Source: DATARH01 sp035534855 | GTDB taxonomy: Bacteria > Pseudomonadota > Alphaproteobacteria > ATCC43930 > CGMCC-115725 | Assembly (NCBI GenBank): GCA_035534855.1 | Contig: DATLRD010000031.1 | Location: 5,041 to 69,040, forward strand | Length of the DNA stretch: 64,000 nucleotides | Direction: 5' to 3' | Part shown: one piece after another, positions 50,840-60,150 of the stretch | Layout: each line of letters opens with the position of its first letter | Position numbering within the stretch: the stretch's first letter is position 1 | The notes under the pieces: model-generated | Told to the model about the DNA's origin: nothing | What the model saw: the letters and a program-made list of their open reading frames with translations, nothing else | The model's database searches: none | Made by a program: the position numbers and the translations under genes

Positions 50840-51972
50840 CCCAGTGTGTCTCCATCCGCGGACATGCGGCCATTGGGCTCGACCCGAAAGAGCTGCCCCC
50901 GCCACTGCACGCTGCGTCCGCAGAAACTACCGACAAACACGGCAAACGACAAAGCATCGCGCAGCGGCAGGAGCCACAGCCGCCGGATCGGCAGCCCGAG
51001 AAGGCGCCCCGCCGCTAATGCCGTCGCCCATCTGAGCCCGCAGGCCACCAGCACCAGCCAGCACGCCGCGGCGCTGAACCGCGACACGATCATCACGAGC
51101 GCGGCGATCGCCACCGAATGGGTGATCGCCGAGCCGGCAAACCCGAGCGGCGCCATCGCCCGCACGGTGCGCGCCCAGCGCAATTCGTGGCGCCACAGCC
51201 CGGCGAAACTCGGCTCGGTGACCCGATTCTCGACGAGGTACGGCGACAGGACGGTCTTCAGCCCCAATTCGCGCACCGCGTCGCCGGCGCGGTGGTCGTC
51301 GGCCAGTTCGTCGCGCAGCGAGGCGAAGCCGCCGATGCGGTCGAGCACGTCGCGGCGCAGCGCGATTGTCGCGCCAAAGCAGCCGCCACCGGCGCCCAGC
51401 ACCTCGCCGACCAGCGCGCTCGGCAGAAAGCCGTAATTGATGTGCAGCGCGCCCAGCTCCGACCAGAACCCGCCGGTCGGCACGCCCTTGTAGAGGCAGG
51501 TGACCAGCCCGATTCCGGGGGCGTGCAGCGGCGCGGTGACCGCGGCGAGATAGCCCGGCTCGACCCGCATGTCGGCGTCGGCCATCACGAGGATGTCGTA
51601 CCGCGCCGTCGGCAGCATGTTTTCGAGATTGGCGACCTTGAGGTTGCTGCCGCCGGCGCGCGGGTCGACGACCAGCGCCAAGTCGCGGCCGGGCCGCGAG
51701 CGAATCACCGTCTGCACGGTCGGCACCGCCTCGTCGGCCGGGTTGCGCACCCCGAACACGACCTGCAGCGCCGGATAGTCCTGATCGACAAACGACAGCA
51801 GGTTCTCGCGCAGCCCGGGCTCCGCACCGTGCAGCGGCTTGAGCACGGTGACCGGCGGCCGCGTCGCAGGCGCGACGGCGCGGCGCCGTGCGAACGCCGC
51901 CGCCGCGACGACGACAACGGCGAGATACGCCCATACCGGAAGGAGGACCAGGGCAGCGATCAGCCAACTCAT
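50836..51972 (-). CDS. hpnI: Hopanoid glycosyltransferase HpnI
   Basis: A 378-residue family 2 glycosyltransferase like ceramide glucosyltransferase. There is one N-terminal and two to three C-terminal membrane segments. The donor-binding DADMRVEPGYL follows the substrate site KPLHGAEPGLRENLLSFVDQDYP, and the HELRWARTVRAM segment stands for QxxRW. It attaches N-acetylglucosamine to bacteriohopanetetrol. It opens the hpnI-J-K operon, with a 137-bp divergent gap to mlaA. Confidence 0.94.
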   Translation of the reverse strand: MSWLIAALVLLPVWAYLAVVVVAAAAFARRRAVAPATRPPVTVLKPLHGAEPGLRENLLSFVDQDYPALQVVFGVRNPADEAVPTVQTVIRSRPGRDLALVVDPRAGGSNLKVANLENMLPTARYDILVMADADMRVEPGYLAAVTAPLHAPGIGLVTCLYKGVPTGGFWSELGALHINYGFLPSALVGEVLGAGGGCFGATIALRRDVLDRIGGFASLRDELADDHRAGDAVRELGLKTVLSPYLVENRVTEPSFAGLWRHELRWARTVRAMAPLGFAGSAITHSVAIAALVMIVSRFSAAACWLVLVACGLRWATALAAGRLLGLPIRRLWLLPLRDALSFAVFVGSFCGRSVQWRGQLFRVEPNGRMSADGDTLG

Positions 51973-52050
51973 CGCGACGCCGTCAACGGTGACGCAGGCG
52001 GTACCGGATAGAGATTTGTCGTTGCGTTCGCAATCGGGATTGTCGACGAT

Positions 52051-52082
52051 GCGCTGGCTGGGTTACCCCAGCGCTCTTTTTT
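52051..52082 (+). terminator. Intrinsic-terminator-like hairpin in the mlaA leader
   Basis: GCGCTGG (52051-52057) pairs with CCAGCGC (52068-52074) and is followed by TCTTTTTT. An alternative inner stem CTGGG (52058-52062)/CCCAG (52067-52071) around TTAC shares bases with it. This lies 27 bp before the mlaA start on the coding strand, where a plain terminator makes little sense, so it may be an attenuator. Confidence 0.55.
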
Positions 52083-52109
52083 CCGAAACGCAGCGTCTCC
52101 GGAATCTTC

Positions 52110-53132
52110 GTGAAACTCACCGTCGTGCCTCCCGGGGCCGCTCGTCGCGCTGTCACGGCCGTTGCGTTGCTCGCGCCGGTGCTGTTCGGCTGCGCCACGC
52201 CGCCGACCGACCCGGCGGGACGAGCCGCGTTCGAGCAGACCAACGATCCGCTTGAGCCGATGAACCGCAAGATCCTCGACGCCAACATGGTGTTCGACAA
52301 ACTGCTGCTGCGGCCGGCGGCAAAGGTTTATGTCGCGATTCTGCCCGAGGGCGCGCGCGGCGCGCTCCACCGCGTGCTCGCCAACCTGAAAGAGCCGGTC
52401 ATCGTCATCAACAACGTGCTGGAGGGCCGGTTCCGGGGCGCCGGGATCTCGGTCGGCCGATTCGTGCTCAATTCGACCGTCGGGATCGGCGGCATTCTCG
52501 ACGTCGCCAAGCAATCGGGCCTCAACGAACAGCCGGCGGATTTCGGTGAGACGCTGTACGTCTGGGGCTTTCCGCAGGGCCCTTATATCGTGCTGCCGAT
52601 CTTCGGCCCGTCCAACCCGCGCGATGCGATCGGCATGGGCGTCGACGCCTATATGGACCCGTTCGACTATCTGGCGACCAAGGCCGATCTCGACGAGTTT
52701 CAGATCGGTCGCTTCGTTCTTGATGGGGTAGACCGGCGCGCCCGGGTGCTCGACGTGCTCGACGACCTGGAAAAGAACTCACTCGACTTCTACGCCCAGC
52801 TGCGCAGTCTGTCGCAGCAGCAGCGCGCCGCAGAGCTGCGCCACGGCCAGCCGGCCCCGGTGCCGGAATCGCCGAGCTTCTACACCGACCCGGGCAAGCC
52901 CGCCCCGCCGGCGAGCCCCGCCCCGCCTGCATCCGCGCCGTCAGCCGCAACCGCGCCGCCGGCGCCGGCAAGCTTCTACACCGACCCGGGCAGGGCCACC
53001 CGGCCAGCGCACCCGACGATCAAGCCGATGCCGCGCAAACCCGCCGCTGCGGTGACGCCGGCCGCCGCGCAGCCGACAGCGACCTATCCGGGTGCGGGAG
53101 AAGGGCCGCTGCGCCTCTCACCCGGTTCGTAG
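52110..53132 (+). CDS. mlaA: MlaA/VacJ family outer-membrane lipoprotein
   Basis: A 340-residue lipoprotein. The signal peptide ends in the lipobox LFGC (C28). The MlaA core follows with NDPLEPMNRKILDANMVFDKLLLRPAAKVYV, RFVLNSTVGIGGILDVAKQSGL, FGETLYVWGFPQGPYIVLPIFGPSNPRDA and YLATKADL. The last 90 residues are Pro/Ala-rich with SFYTDPG twice. In hpn clusters MlaA and HpnM take part in lipid/hopanoid traffic to and from the outer membrane. The GTG at 52110 is the start. It overlaps hpnM at the 3' end by 15 bp. Confidence 0.93.
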   Translation: MKLTVVPPGAARRAVTAVALLAPVLFGCATPPTDPAGRAAFEQTNDPLEPMNRKILDANMVFDKLLLRPAAKVYVAILPEGARGALHRVLANLKEPVIVINNVLEGRFRGAGISVGRFVLNSTVGIGGILDVAKQSGLNEQPADFGETLYVWGFPQGPYIVLPIFGPSNPRDAIGMGVDAYMDPFDYLATKADLDEFQIGRFVLDGVDRRARVLDVLDDLEKNSLDFYAQLRSLSQQQRAAELRHGQPAPVPESPSFYTDPGKPAPPASPAPPASAPSAATAPPAPASFYTDPGRATRPAHPTIKPMPRKPAAAVTPAAAQPTATYPGAGEGPLRLSPGS

Positions 53133-53738
53133 CGAGGCCGAGCGCTGGTCGAGCACCTGCACCAGCCCGTCGGGGCCGGATTGCTGCAACACCCCCGAGA
53201 ATTCTGACCGCCGCGTGGCCAGCTCGCTGATCGTGCCCTTCAGATAGACGTCGATGATCTGCCACTCGCCCGACGCCGTGTGGTGCAGCAGGTAATTGAG
53301 CGTGACCGAATCGCCGTCCGACTTGACCAGCCGGCTTTGCACGATGACCCCGGCCGGATTGGGCTGCGCGGCGGGCTCGACCACGAAGTGCTCGCCGGAA
53401 TAGCCGTCAAAGCGGCCGGCGTATTCCGACACGGTAAAACGGATGAACGCCTGGGTTATCCGCTGCTGCTGATCGGGCGTCAGCCGCGGCCAGGTCGGCC
53501 CGACCGCGATGCGCGTCATCAGGCCGAGGTCGAAGGCATGCTGGATCAACGGGCTGAGCCGGGCGAAACGCTGGTCGAACGACAGCGTCTTAGCCGCCTT
53601 CATCACCGCGAGCAGCCCGGCGTAGAATTGCGACACGGTCGCCACGGCGGGGTCACCCCCGGCCGCGGCGGCTGCGCGGTGCGCAAGCCCGCCGGCGGCG
53701 AGCGGCAAGGCCAGAAAGAGGCGTCGTGATACCGGCAT
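53118..53738 (-). CDS. hpnM: MlaC/HpnM-type periplasmic lipid-binding protein
   Basis: A 206-residue exported protein with an N-terminal signal resembling a Tat signal (SRRLFLALPLAAGG). The MlaC fold follows (VSQFYAGLLAVMKAAKTLSFDQRFARLSPLIQHAFDLGLMTRIAVG, then ITQAFIRFTVSEYAGRFDGYSGEHF and IDVYLKGTISELATRRSEF). It shuttles lipids across the periplasm. HpnM is the hopanoid-cluster member. The ATG at 53738 is preferred over the opening at 53786. It converges on mlaA with a 15-bp overlap. Confidence 0.9.
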   Translation of the reverse strand: MPVSRRLFLALPLAAGGLAHRAAAAAGGDPAVATVSQFYAGLLAVMKAAKTLSFDQRFARLSPLIQHAFDLGLMTRIAVGPTWPRLTPDQQQRITQAFIRFTVSEYAGRFDGYSGEHFVVEPAAQPNPAGVIVQSRLVKSDGDSVTLNYLLHHTASGEWQIIDVYLKGTISELATRRSEFSGVLQQSGPDGLVQVLDQRSASLRTG

Positions 53739-53858
53739 GGGCGGCCTGTGTCGTGCTGCGGCAATTCCACCAGTGATAACAAACAACGAGCAGCGTTCCC
53801 TATATAAAAAGGGCGCGGCAAAGGACGCATCGCCGGTTTGCGCGTGCAGCGCGGTGCG

Positions 53859-53922
53859 GTTTATGGCAGGGATAGTTTATGGCAGGGATAGTTTATGGCA
53901 GGGATAGTTTATGGCAGGGATA
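53859..53922. repeat. Perfect tandem repeat, four copies of a 16-bp unit
   Basis: Four identical copies of GTTTATGGCAGGGATA, head to tail, end 32 bp before the ispH start. Each copy contains ATG and AGGG, so translation could start in several places. There are no spacers, so it is not a CRISPR. The perfect identity suggests recent slippage expansion and possibly variable copy number. Confidence 0.9.
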
Positions 53923-53954
53923 GTTCTGCGCCCTGCAGGCTACGAGGCGAGATG

Positions 53955-54905
53955 ATGCGAGTGGTTCTGGCCCAACCCCGCGGCTTTTGCGCCGGGGTCG
54001 AACGTGCGATCGAGATCGTTGAGCGGGCGCTCGAAAAATACGGCCCGCCGATCTATGTGCGGCACGAGATCGTGCACAACCGCCACGTGGTCGAAAGCCT
54101 GCGCGCCAAGGGTGCGCGATTCGTCGACGAGATCGACGAGGTGCCGCCCGGCGCAGTGACGATCTTCAGCGCCCACGGGGTCGCCAGCGCCATCGAGAGC
54201 GGCGCTGACCACCGCGGCCTGCGAGTTATCGACGCCACCTGCCCCTTGGTCTCCAAGGTGCATATCGAGGGGCAGCGTTATGCCAACCAGGGGCGGGAGA
54301 TCGTGCTGATCGGCCATGCCGGCCACCCCGAGATCGAGGGCACGATGGGCCGCATCACCGGCCGCGTGCACTTGATCTCGAAACCGGCGGAGGTCGCGCG
54401 GCTTGAAGTCGCCGACCCGAAAAAGCTGGCGTTCATCACCCAGACCACGCTGTCGGTCGACGACACGCGGGCGGTCATCGAGGCGTTGAAGGCGCGGTTC
54501 CCCACGATTGTCGGGCCGGACACCAAGGACATCTGCTACGCCACGCAAAACCGTCAGCGTGCGACCCGCGAATTGGCCAACATCGTCGACGTGGTGCTCG
54601 TGGTCGGCGCGCCGAACAGCTCGAACTCAAACCGGCTGCGCGAAATCGCCGCAGAGTCCGGGGTGCCGAGCTATCTGATCGAGGACGCCAGCGCGCTCGA
54701 CCCGCGCTGGCTCGAAGGTGCGACCGCGGTCGGCATCACCGCCGGCGCCTCGGCCCCCGATCTGCTGGTCGAAGAGCTGGTGGCGCGGCTCGGCGAGATG
54801 ACCCCGACCGAGGTGGTTCGCCTGCCGGGGGTTACCGAGAACGTGCGGTTCCGCATGCCGCCGCAATTGGCCGACGAGATGCCGCGCGCCCCGCGCACCT
54901 GGTAA
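53955..54905 (+). CDS. ispH: 4-hydroxy-3-methylbut-2-enyl diphosphate reductase
   Basis: A 316-residue [4Fe-4S] enzyme making isopentenyl and dimethylallyl diphosphate in the last step of the MEP pathway. Cluster cysteines are in PRGFCAGVERA, DATCPLVSKVH and KDICYATQNRQ. HEIVHNRHVVE and APNSSNSNRLREIA are also characteristic. I use the second of two adjacent ATGs (53955), with GAGG seven bases upstream. It starts within the hopanoid cluster, feeding the isoprenoid supply, and hpnH follows 13 bp later. Its cluster must come from the SUF/ISC systems. Confidence 0.96.
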   Translation: MRVVLAQPRGFCAGVERAIEIVERALEKYGPPIYVRHEIVHNRHVVESLRAKGARFVDEIDEVPPGAVTIFSAHGVASAIESGADHRGLRVIDATCPLVSKVHIEGQRYANQGREIVLIGHAGHPEIEGTMGRITGRVHLISKPAEVARLEVADPKKLAFITQTTLSVDDTRAVIEALKARFPTIVGPDTKDICYATQNRQRATRELANIVDVVLVVGAPNSSNSNRLREIAAESGVPSYLIEDASALDPRWLEGATAVGITAGASAPDLLVEELVARLGEMTPTEVVRLPGVTENVRFRMPPQLADEMPRAPRTW

Positions 54906-54918
54906 ACGAGGAGTTCCC

Positions 54919-56049
54919 GTGGCTATTTCACTTCATCAGAAGCTGCGCGTCGGCGCCTACGTGCTCGGGCGCCACCTGAGCGGCGTCAAGCGCTATCCGC
55001 TGGTACTGATGCTGGAACCGCTGTTCCGCTGCAACCTCGCCTGCGCCGGTTGCGGCAAGATCGATTATCCCGATCCGATCCTCAACCAGCGGCTCAGCGT
55101 CGCCGAGTGCCTGAAATCAGTCGACGAATGCGGTGCCCCGGTCGTCGTCGTCGCCGGCGGCGAGCCGCTGCTGCACCGCGAGATCGAGGAGATCGTCGCC
55201 GGCATCATCGCCCGCAAGAAATTCGTCTATCTGTGCACCAACGCGCTGCTGCTCGAAAAAAAGCTCGATCTGTTCCGGCCCAACCCGTATTTCGCGTGGA
55301 CCGTGCACCTCGACGGCGACCGCGAAGACCACGACCGCGCTGTGTGCCTCGACGGCGTCTACGAACGCGCCGTGGCGGCGCTCAAGCTCGCCAAGTCGCG
55401 CGGGTTTCGCGTCAACATCAACGCCACGCTGTTCGACAACGCCGACCCGGCGCGCATCGCCCCGTTCTTCGACGCGATCACCGAGATCGGCATCGACGGC
55501 ATCACCGTGTCCCCGGGCTACGCCTACGAGCGCGCCCCCGACCAGGAGCATTTCCTCAACCGCCAGCGCACCAAGCAATTGTTCCGCGACATCTTTCGCC
55601 GCGACCCGGGCAAGTCCGGGGGGCGCCGCTGGTCATTCAACCAGTCGAGCCTGTTCCTCGATTTCCTCGCCGGAAACCAGACCTATCACTGCACGCCGTG
55701 GGGCAACCCGTGCCGCAACTATTTCGGCTGGCAGCGGCCGTGCTACCTGCTTGGCGAGGGCTATGCCAAAAGCTTCAAGGAACTGATGGAAGACACCGAT
55801 TGGGACGCCTACGGCACCGGCAATTACGAGAAATGCGCCGACTGCATGGTGCACAGCGGCTATGAGGCGACTGCGGTGATGGATTCGGTGCGCCATCCGC
55901 TGAAGGCCGCGGCGGTTGCGCTGCGCGGCGTCAAAACCGACGGCGCGATGGCGCCCGATATCTCGCTCGACCGTCAGCGCCCGGCCGAATACGTCTTCTC
56001 GGCCCATGTAGAGGAGGCGATGGCGCGGCTCAAGGACAAGGCGGCGTAG
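54919..56049 (+). CDS. hpnH: Adenosyl-hopane synthase HpnH (radical SAM)
   Basis: A 376-residue radical SAM enzyme joining the adenosyl group to diploptene/hopene. The cluster motif is RCNLACAGCGKIDYPDPIL. VVVVAGGEPLLHREIEEIV, WSFNQSSLFLDFLAGNQTYHCTPWGNPCRN and ADCMVHSGYEATAVM are diagnostic for HpnH. It starts with GTG after GAGGAG. It is cotranscribed with ispH and faces the hpnG end of the minus-strand operon. Confidence 0.95.
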   Translation: MAISLHQKLRVGAYVLGRHLSGVKRYPLVLMLEPLFRCNLACAGCGKIDYPDPILNQRLSVAECLKSVDECGAPVVVVAGGEPLLHREIEEIVAGIIARKKFVYLCTNALLLEKKLDLFRPNPYFAWTVHLDGDREDHDRAVCLDGVYERAVAALKLAKSRGFRVNINATLFDNADPARIAPFFDAITEIGIDGITVSPGYAYERAPDQEHFLNRQRTKQLFRDIFRRDPGKSGGRRWSFNQSSLFLDFLAGNQTYHCTPWGNPCRNYFGWQRPCYLLGEGYAKSFKELMEDTDWDAYGTGNYEKCADCMVHSGYEATAVMDSVRHPLKAAAVALRGVKTDGAMAPDISLDRQRPAEYVFSAHVEEAMARLKDKAA

Positions 56050-56065
56050 CTGCCGCCGCGCGGGG

Positions 56066-56740
56066 CTACAGCGTCGCCAGCAGATCGTAGAGCGAGCCGG
56101 CCGGCTCAACCAGAGCCGCAAGCGCGCGGCGGGCCTCCTGGGCGAGGCCGAAAAGCCCCTTGAGCTGCGACGGCTTGCGCAGCACCGAGGCGACGATCCG
56201 TGGAATCTCCGGCCGCCCATCGGCGCCGAGCGGCACCAGTGCGGCCGGCGGCAGCACGCGCTCAGCCGGGTCGGCAACCGCGCGCAGTACGAGAAATGGA
56301 ATGCCCACCGCGGCCGCCGCACGGGCGACGATACCGCTTTCCATATCGACCGCGAGGGCGCCGGTCTCGTGCCACGCGCGAGCCTTCGCCGCCTTGGTCG
56401 CGACGATCCGCCTCGCCCCGAGCACCGGCCCCTCGATCGCGCCGATCTGGCGCGCCAGTTCGGCGATGCGCGGGCGCAGCGCCTGGTCGCTGACCCAGCG
56501 GCGATCATCTTCGATCACTTCGTCCGAAAGGATGATGTCGCCCGGGCGCAGATCCGGCGACAGGGCGCCGGCGATGCCAAAGCTGATCAGGTATTCCGCA
56601 CGCGGCACCGCCGCCTCGACAAGCGCGACGGTACGCGCATAATCGCCCGCACCGACGAGCGCCGCAAACCCGGCGCGCCGGGCGATCTTTGCCTCGGCCA
56701 TCAAGCCGGAGGTGCACAACACCGCCGATGACACCCGCAC
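56066..56740 (-). CDS. hpnG: Adenosylhopane nucleosidase/phosphorylase HpnG
   Basis: A 224-residue member of the nucleoside phosphorylase family, removing adenine from adenosylhopane. LISFGIAGALSPDLRPGDIILSDEVIED and AVDMESGIVARAAAAVGIPFLVLRAVADPAERVLPPAA fit the family, including the ME-S motif for ribose binding. I place the start at the GTG at 56740, seven bases after GGGGGA; the frame open to 56869 is leader. A gap of 183 bp separates it from shc, so it may have its own promoter (a TTGACG stretch lies in that gap). Confidence 0.88.
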   Translation of the reverse strand: MRVSSAVLCTSGLMAEAKIARRAGFAALVGAGDYARTVALVEAAVPRAEYLISFGIAGALSPDLRPGDIILSDEVIEDDRRWVSDQALRPRIAELARQIGAIEGPVLGARRIVATKAAKARAWHETGALAVDMESGIVARAAAAVGIPFLVLRAVADPAERVLPPAALVPLGADGRPEIPRIVASVLRKPSQLKGLFGLAQEARRALAALVEPAGSLYDLLATL

Positions 56741-56923
56741 GCCTAATTCCCCCGCGACACCCCAGCGGCCATCTGAGCACCGCCCGATAGGCAAGTTTGA
56801 ACCCCGCGCCCTCGTCAAGCGCGGCTCATCCCTACGCGACACCGGGGAAATTGACCAGCGACAAAACAACGCAGAGAGAGCGTCCGATGAAACTTCCCTG
56901 CCGGGGCCGTGCGTTCGGTGCCG

Positions 56924-58867
56924 CTAAAGCCCGTACGTGACCGCTCGCGAGTTGGCGCGCGACAGCGCGCGATAGCGGGCCAGCGCCCATAGCGGGAAAA
57001 ACGCCCGATAGCCGTGATAGCGCAGATAGAACACGCGCGGAAACCCAACCGCGGTGAACCACGGCTCGTCCCAGGTGCCGTCGTCGTTCTGGGTGCCGAC
57101 GAGGTAGGCGATGCCGCGCGCGACCGCCGGGTGGGCGACCTCGCCGGCCGCCATCAGGCCGAGCACCGCCCAGGCGGTTTGCGAGGCGGTGCTGTAACCG
57201 GCCTCGCCGTGCGGCACACCCGGGTAATAGCTTTCCTCGTCTTCGCCCCACCCGCCGTCGTCGCGCTGGCGGGCGACGAGCCAGGCGACCGCGCGCCGCA
57301 TTTCCGGCGCGGCGGCCTCGACCCCGGCCGCGTTGAGCGCCGCCAGCACCGACCAGGTGCCGTAGATGTAGTTGGTGCCCCAGCGCCCGAACCAGCTGCC
57401 GTCGGCCTCCTGCTCGCGGCGCAGAAAGGCGATGCCGGCCGCCATCGCCGGATGGTCGGCCGGGTAGCCGAGCTGCGCGAGAAACCCGACGCAGCGGGCG
57501 CTGACATCGGCGGTCGGCGGGTCGAGCAGCGCGCCGTGATCGGCAAACGGGATGTGGTTCAGGTAGTAATGCGTGTTGTCGGCGTCGAACGACCCCCAAC
57601 CGCCGTTCTTGCTCTGCATGCCGATGACCCACTCGGCGGCGCGCGCGGTGCTGGCGGCATAGCCGGTGCGGTCGAAGCGGTCGAGCGCCAGCCCGACCGC
57701 AGCGGTGTCGTCGACATCGGGATAATGCGGGTTGGCGTATTGGAACGCCCAGCCGCCGGGGCGCAAACCGGGCCGCGCCGCCGCCCAGTCGCCCACGACA
57801 TCGAGCACCTGCCGCTCTTTCAGCCATTCGAGCCCGCGCCCGATTGCCGGGCGCAGCCGCTCGTCGCCGATTTCGATGAGGGCGTGCGCGACAAGACCCG
57901 TATCCCACACCGGCGACAGGCAGGGCTGGCAATAGGGCTCGTCGCCGTCGAGCACCAGCAGCTTCTTCACCGCCCGCTCGGCCATGACGCAGCTCGGATG
58001 CACGGGATCGTAGCCGAGGCAATGAAACATCATCACCGCGTTGGCGATCGCCGGAAAGATCCCGCCGAGCCCGTCCTCGCCGTTGAGCCGCTCGGTGACG
58101 AAGGCGACTGCGCGGGCGATCGCGCGCCGGCGCGACGCGGCCGGAAACCACGGCTCGATGCGGCGCAGCAGCCGGTCGAGCATGACCAGCGCCCGCCCGA
58201 TCGGCGACGGGTCGGGCGGTGCGATCCATTCGGCAACGCTGTCGGGCGGCTCGACAAACAACTCGGGAATACCGATGCCCAGCGGGTTCCTGGCGCGCGG
58301 CCGCAGCGCCATCAGCACCAGCAGCGGCACCATCACGGTGCGCGACCAGTACGACACCTTTTCGATGTGAAACGGAAACCAGCGCGGCAGCAGCATGATC
58401 TCGACCGGCATCGCCGGCGCCGCGCGCCACGGCACCTGGCCGAACAGGGCCAGCATGATGCGGGTAAAGACGTTGCACTTGCGGGCGCCGCCGGCCGCCA
58501 GGATCGCCGCGCGCGCCCGCGCCATATGCGGCGCATCGACCGGGTCGCCGGCCATGCGCAGCGCGTAATACGCCTTGACCGAGCAGCTCACATCGAGTTT
58601 GCCGCCGTGAAACAGCGGCCAGCCGCCATGCTCGCCCTGCCGCGCCCGCAGGTAGCGGGCGATGCGCCGCTCGAGCTCGGGCTCCGGCGTGCCGAGGAAA
58701 TGGTTGAGCAGGATGTATTCGGCGGGGATCGTCGCATCGGCTTCCAGCTCGAACACCCAACTGCCGTCGGGGTCCTGGCGCGACAACAGCCAATCGGCCG
58801 CCGTCTCGATCGCCCGGTCGAGCCCCGCCTGCTTCACCACATCGAAAAGGGGCGCTTCCCCCGCCAT
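56924..58867 (-). CDS. shc: Squalene-hopene cyclase
   Basis: A 647-residue triterpene cyclase making hopene/hopanol from squalene at the inner membrane. The catalytic Asp motif is VDDTA in YPDVDDTAAVGLA. Several QW-type repeats are present (GGWGSFDADN, GSWFGRWGTNYIYGTWSVLAAL, GGWGEDEESYYPG, GTWDEPWFTAVGFPRVFYL). CNVFTRIMLALFGQVPWRA is a family segment. The ATG at 58867 has GAGG five bases upstream; a GTG at 58873 is also possible. It follows hpnE after a short gap. Confidence 0.97.
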   Translation of the reverse strand: MAGEAPLFDVVKQAGLDRAIETAADWLLSRQDPDGSWVFELEADATIPAEYILLNHFLGTPEPELERRIARYLRARQGEHGGWPLFHGGKLDVSCSVKAYYALRMAGDPVDAPHMARARAAILAAGGARKCNVFTRIMLALFGQVPWRAAPAMPVEIMLLPRWFPFHIEKVSYWSRTVMVPLLVLMALRPRARNPLGIGIPELFVEPPDSVAEWIAPPDPSPIGRALVMLDRLLRRIEPWFPAASRRRAIARAVAFVTERLNGEDGLGGIFPAIANAVMMFHCLGYDPVHPSCVMAERAVKKLLVLDGDEPYCQPCLSPVWDTGLVAHALIEIGDERLRPAIGRGLEWLKERQVLDVVGDWAAARPGLRPGGWAFQYANPHYPDVDDTAAVGLALDRFDRTGYAASTARAAEWVIGMQSKNGGWGSFDADNTHYYLNHIPFADHGALLDPPTADVSARCVGFLAQLGYPADHPAMAAGIAFLRREQEADGSWFGRWGTNYIYGTWSVLAALNAAGVEAAAPEMRRAVAWLVARQRDDGGWGEDEESYYPGVPHGEAGYSTASQTAWAVLGLMAAGEVAHPAVARGIAYLVGTQNDDGTWDEPWFTAVGFPRVFYLRYHGYRAFFPLWALARYRALSRANSRAVTYGL

Positions 58868-58880
58868 CCGCACCTCGGCG

Positions 58881-60143
58881 TCAACCCGGCCGTGCGCGGC
58901 CGGCGATCAGATCGGCCGCCGCAAAGCCGGAGCGAATAGCGCCTTCGATGGTGGCCGGCAACCCGGTATCGACGTAATCGCCGGCCAGCACGAGATTGAC
59001 CCAGCGGGTTGCCGACTGCGGGCGGCGGCGCAGCTGGGCGGGCGTCGCACGGAACGTCGCCCGCCGCTCCTTGACGATGCGCGTCGGCGGCACCGGCCGC
59101 GCCGCGATGCCGCAGGCGCGCGCGACATCCGCCCACAACAGCCCGGCCAGCTCCTCGGCCAGCCGGTCGACCAGTGCGTCGGCGGCGCTGACCGTCACCG
59201 ACAGCACGCCGTGCTTGTTGAATACCCATTCCGCCGCCCCGCCGATGATACCGACAAACAGCGGCGTCTGCGGCGGCGCGGCGATCCGGTAATGGGCGTT
59301 GACGATCGGCGCGTAATCATCGGGAACCACGAGGTCCGGCACCAGCCGCGCCGCAACCGGCGCGGTCACCGCGAGGACGATTTCGTCACCGGCAGGCAGC
59401 GCGGCCGCGCCGCCGTCGAATTCAAGCCCGGCCGCCCGATCGCCGACCAGTTCGATGCGCCGCAGCCGCGCGCCGAACCTGATTTCGCCGCCGGCTGCGC
59501 GCAGGCATGTGAGCGCCGGCTCGACAAAGGTTTCCGACAACCCCTCGCGCGGCACCAGCGGGCGGCACGCCGCCCCGCCACGGCCGAGCGTTTCGGCGAC
59601 CACCCGCGCGAACAGCACCGCCGCCCCCTCCTCCGCGGCGGTGTTCAGCGCGGCAACTGCAAACGGCTGCCACAGCCGCCGGTAGAGGACGCTGTCGCAG
59701 TCGAACGCCTCGGCGACCGTCGTGCCTGGCGCGGCGCGGCGCAGCCGGGCTGCCGCCAGATAGTCGCGCGGCCGGGTTCCCGGCACGCGCCGAGCCGCGC
59801 TCAGCACCCACCATGGGATGCGGCCGTTGCCGGGCCGCACCTCCCAGCGCTCGCCGGTCGAGAAATCGACGAACGGCAGCATCGCCTCGTCCGGCCCCTC
59901 GACAGTATCGAGTGCGCCGGTCATCGCCAGATACGACATCGCCGCCGTGTTGCCGGCGAGCAGCAGGTGGTTGCCGTTGTCGATGCGGCAGCCCAGCTCG
60001 ACATCAAAAAACGAGCGACAGCGCCCGCCGGCGTGCTCGCTCGATTCGTAGAGCGTCACCGCGCGGCCGGCGCGGGCGAGCGACACCGCGGCGGCGAGCC
60101 CGGCAAGGCCGCCGCCGACGACATGCACCCGGGCGCCGCTCAT
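58881..60143 (-). CDS. hpnE: Hydroxysqualene dehydroxylase HpnE
   Basis: A 420-residue FAD amine-oxidase-like enzyme that reduces hydroxysqualene to squalene. The FAD loop VHVVGGGLAGLAAAVSLARAG, the HAGGRCRSFFDVELGCRIDNGNHLLLAGN segment and the C-terminal AGDYVDTGLPATIEGAIRSGFAAAD are intact. The ATG at 60143 lies 7 bp after the hpnD stop; the earlier frame is the end of hpnD. With HpnC and HpnD it forms the three-step squalene pathway used by bacteria without Sqs. Confidence 0.95.
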   Translation of the reverse strand: MSGARVHVVGGGLAGLAAAVSLARAGRAVTLYESSEHAGGRCRSFFDVELGCRIDNGNHLLLAGNTAAMSYLAMTGALDTVEGPDEAMLPFVDFSTGERWEVRPGNGRIPWWVLSAARRVPGTRPRDYLAAARLRRAAPGTTVAEAFDCDSVLYRRLWQPFAVAALNTAAEEGAAVLFARVVAETLGRGGAACRPLVPREGLSETFVEPALTCLRAAGGEIRFGARLRRIELVGDRAAGLEFDGGAAALPAGDEIVLAVTAPVAARLVPDLVVPDDYAPIVNAHYRIAAPPQTPLFVGIIGGAAEWVFNKHGVLSVTVSAADALVDRLAEELAGLLWADVARACGIAARPVPPTRIVKERRATFRATPAQLRRRPQSATRWVNLVLAGDYVDTGLPATIEGAIRSGFAAADLIAGRARPG

Positions 60144-60150
60144 CGACGGA

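Noticed and set aside
53859..53922. CRISPR-like array
   Set aside because: The four units are directly adjacent without spacers, too short for CRISPR repeats, and no cas gene is present.
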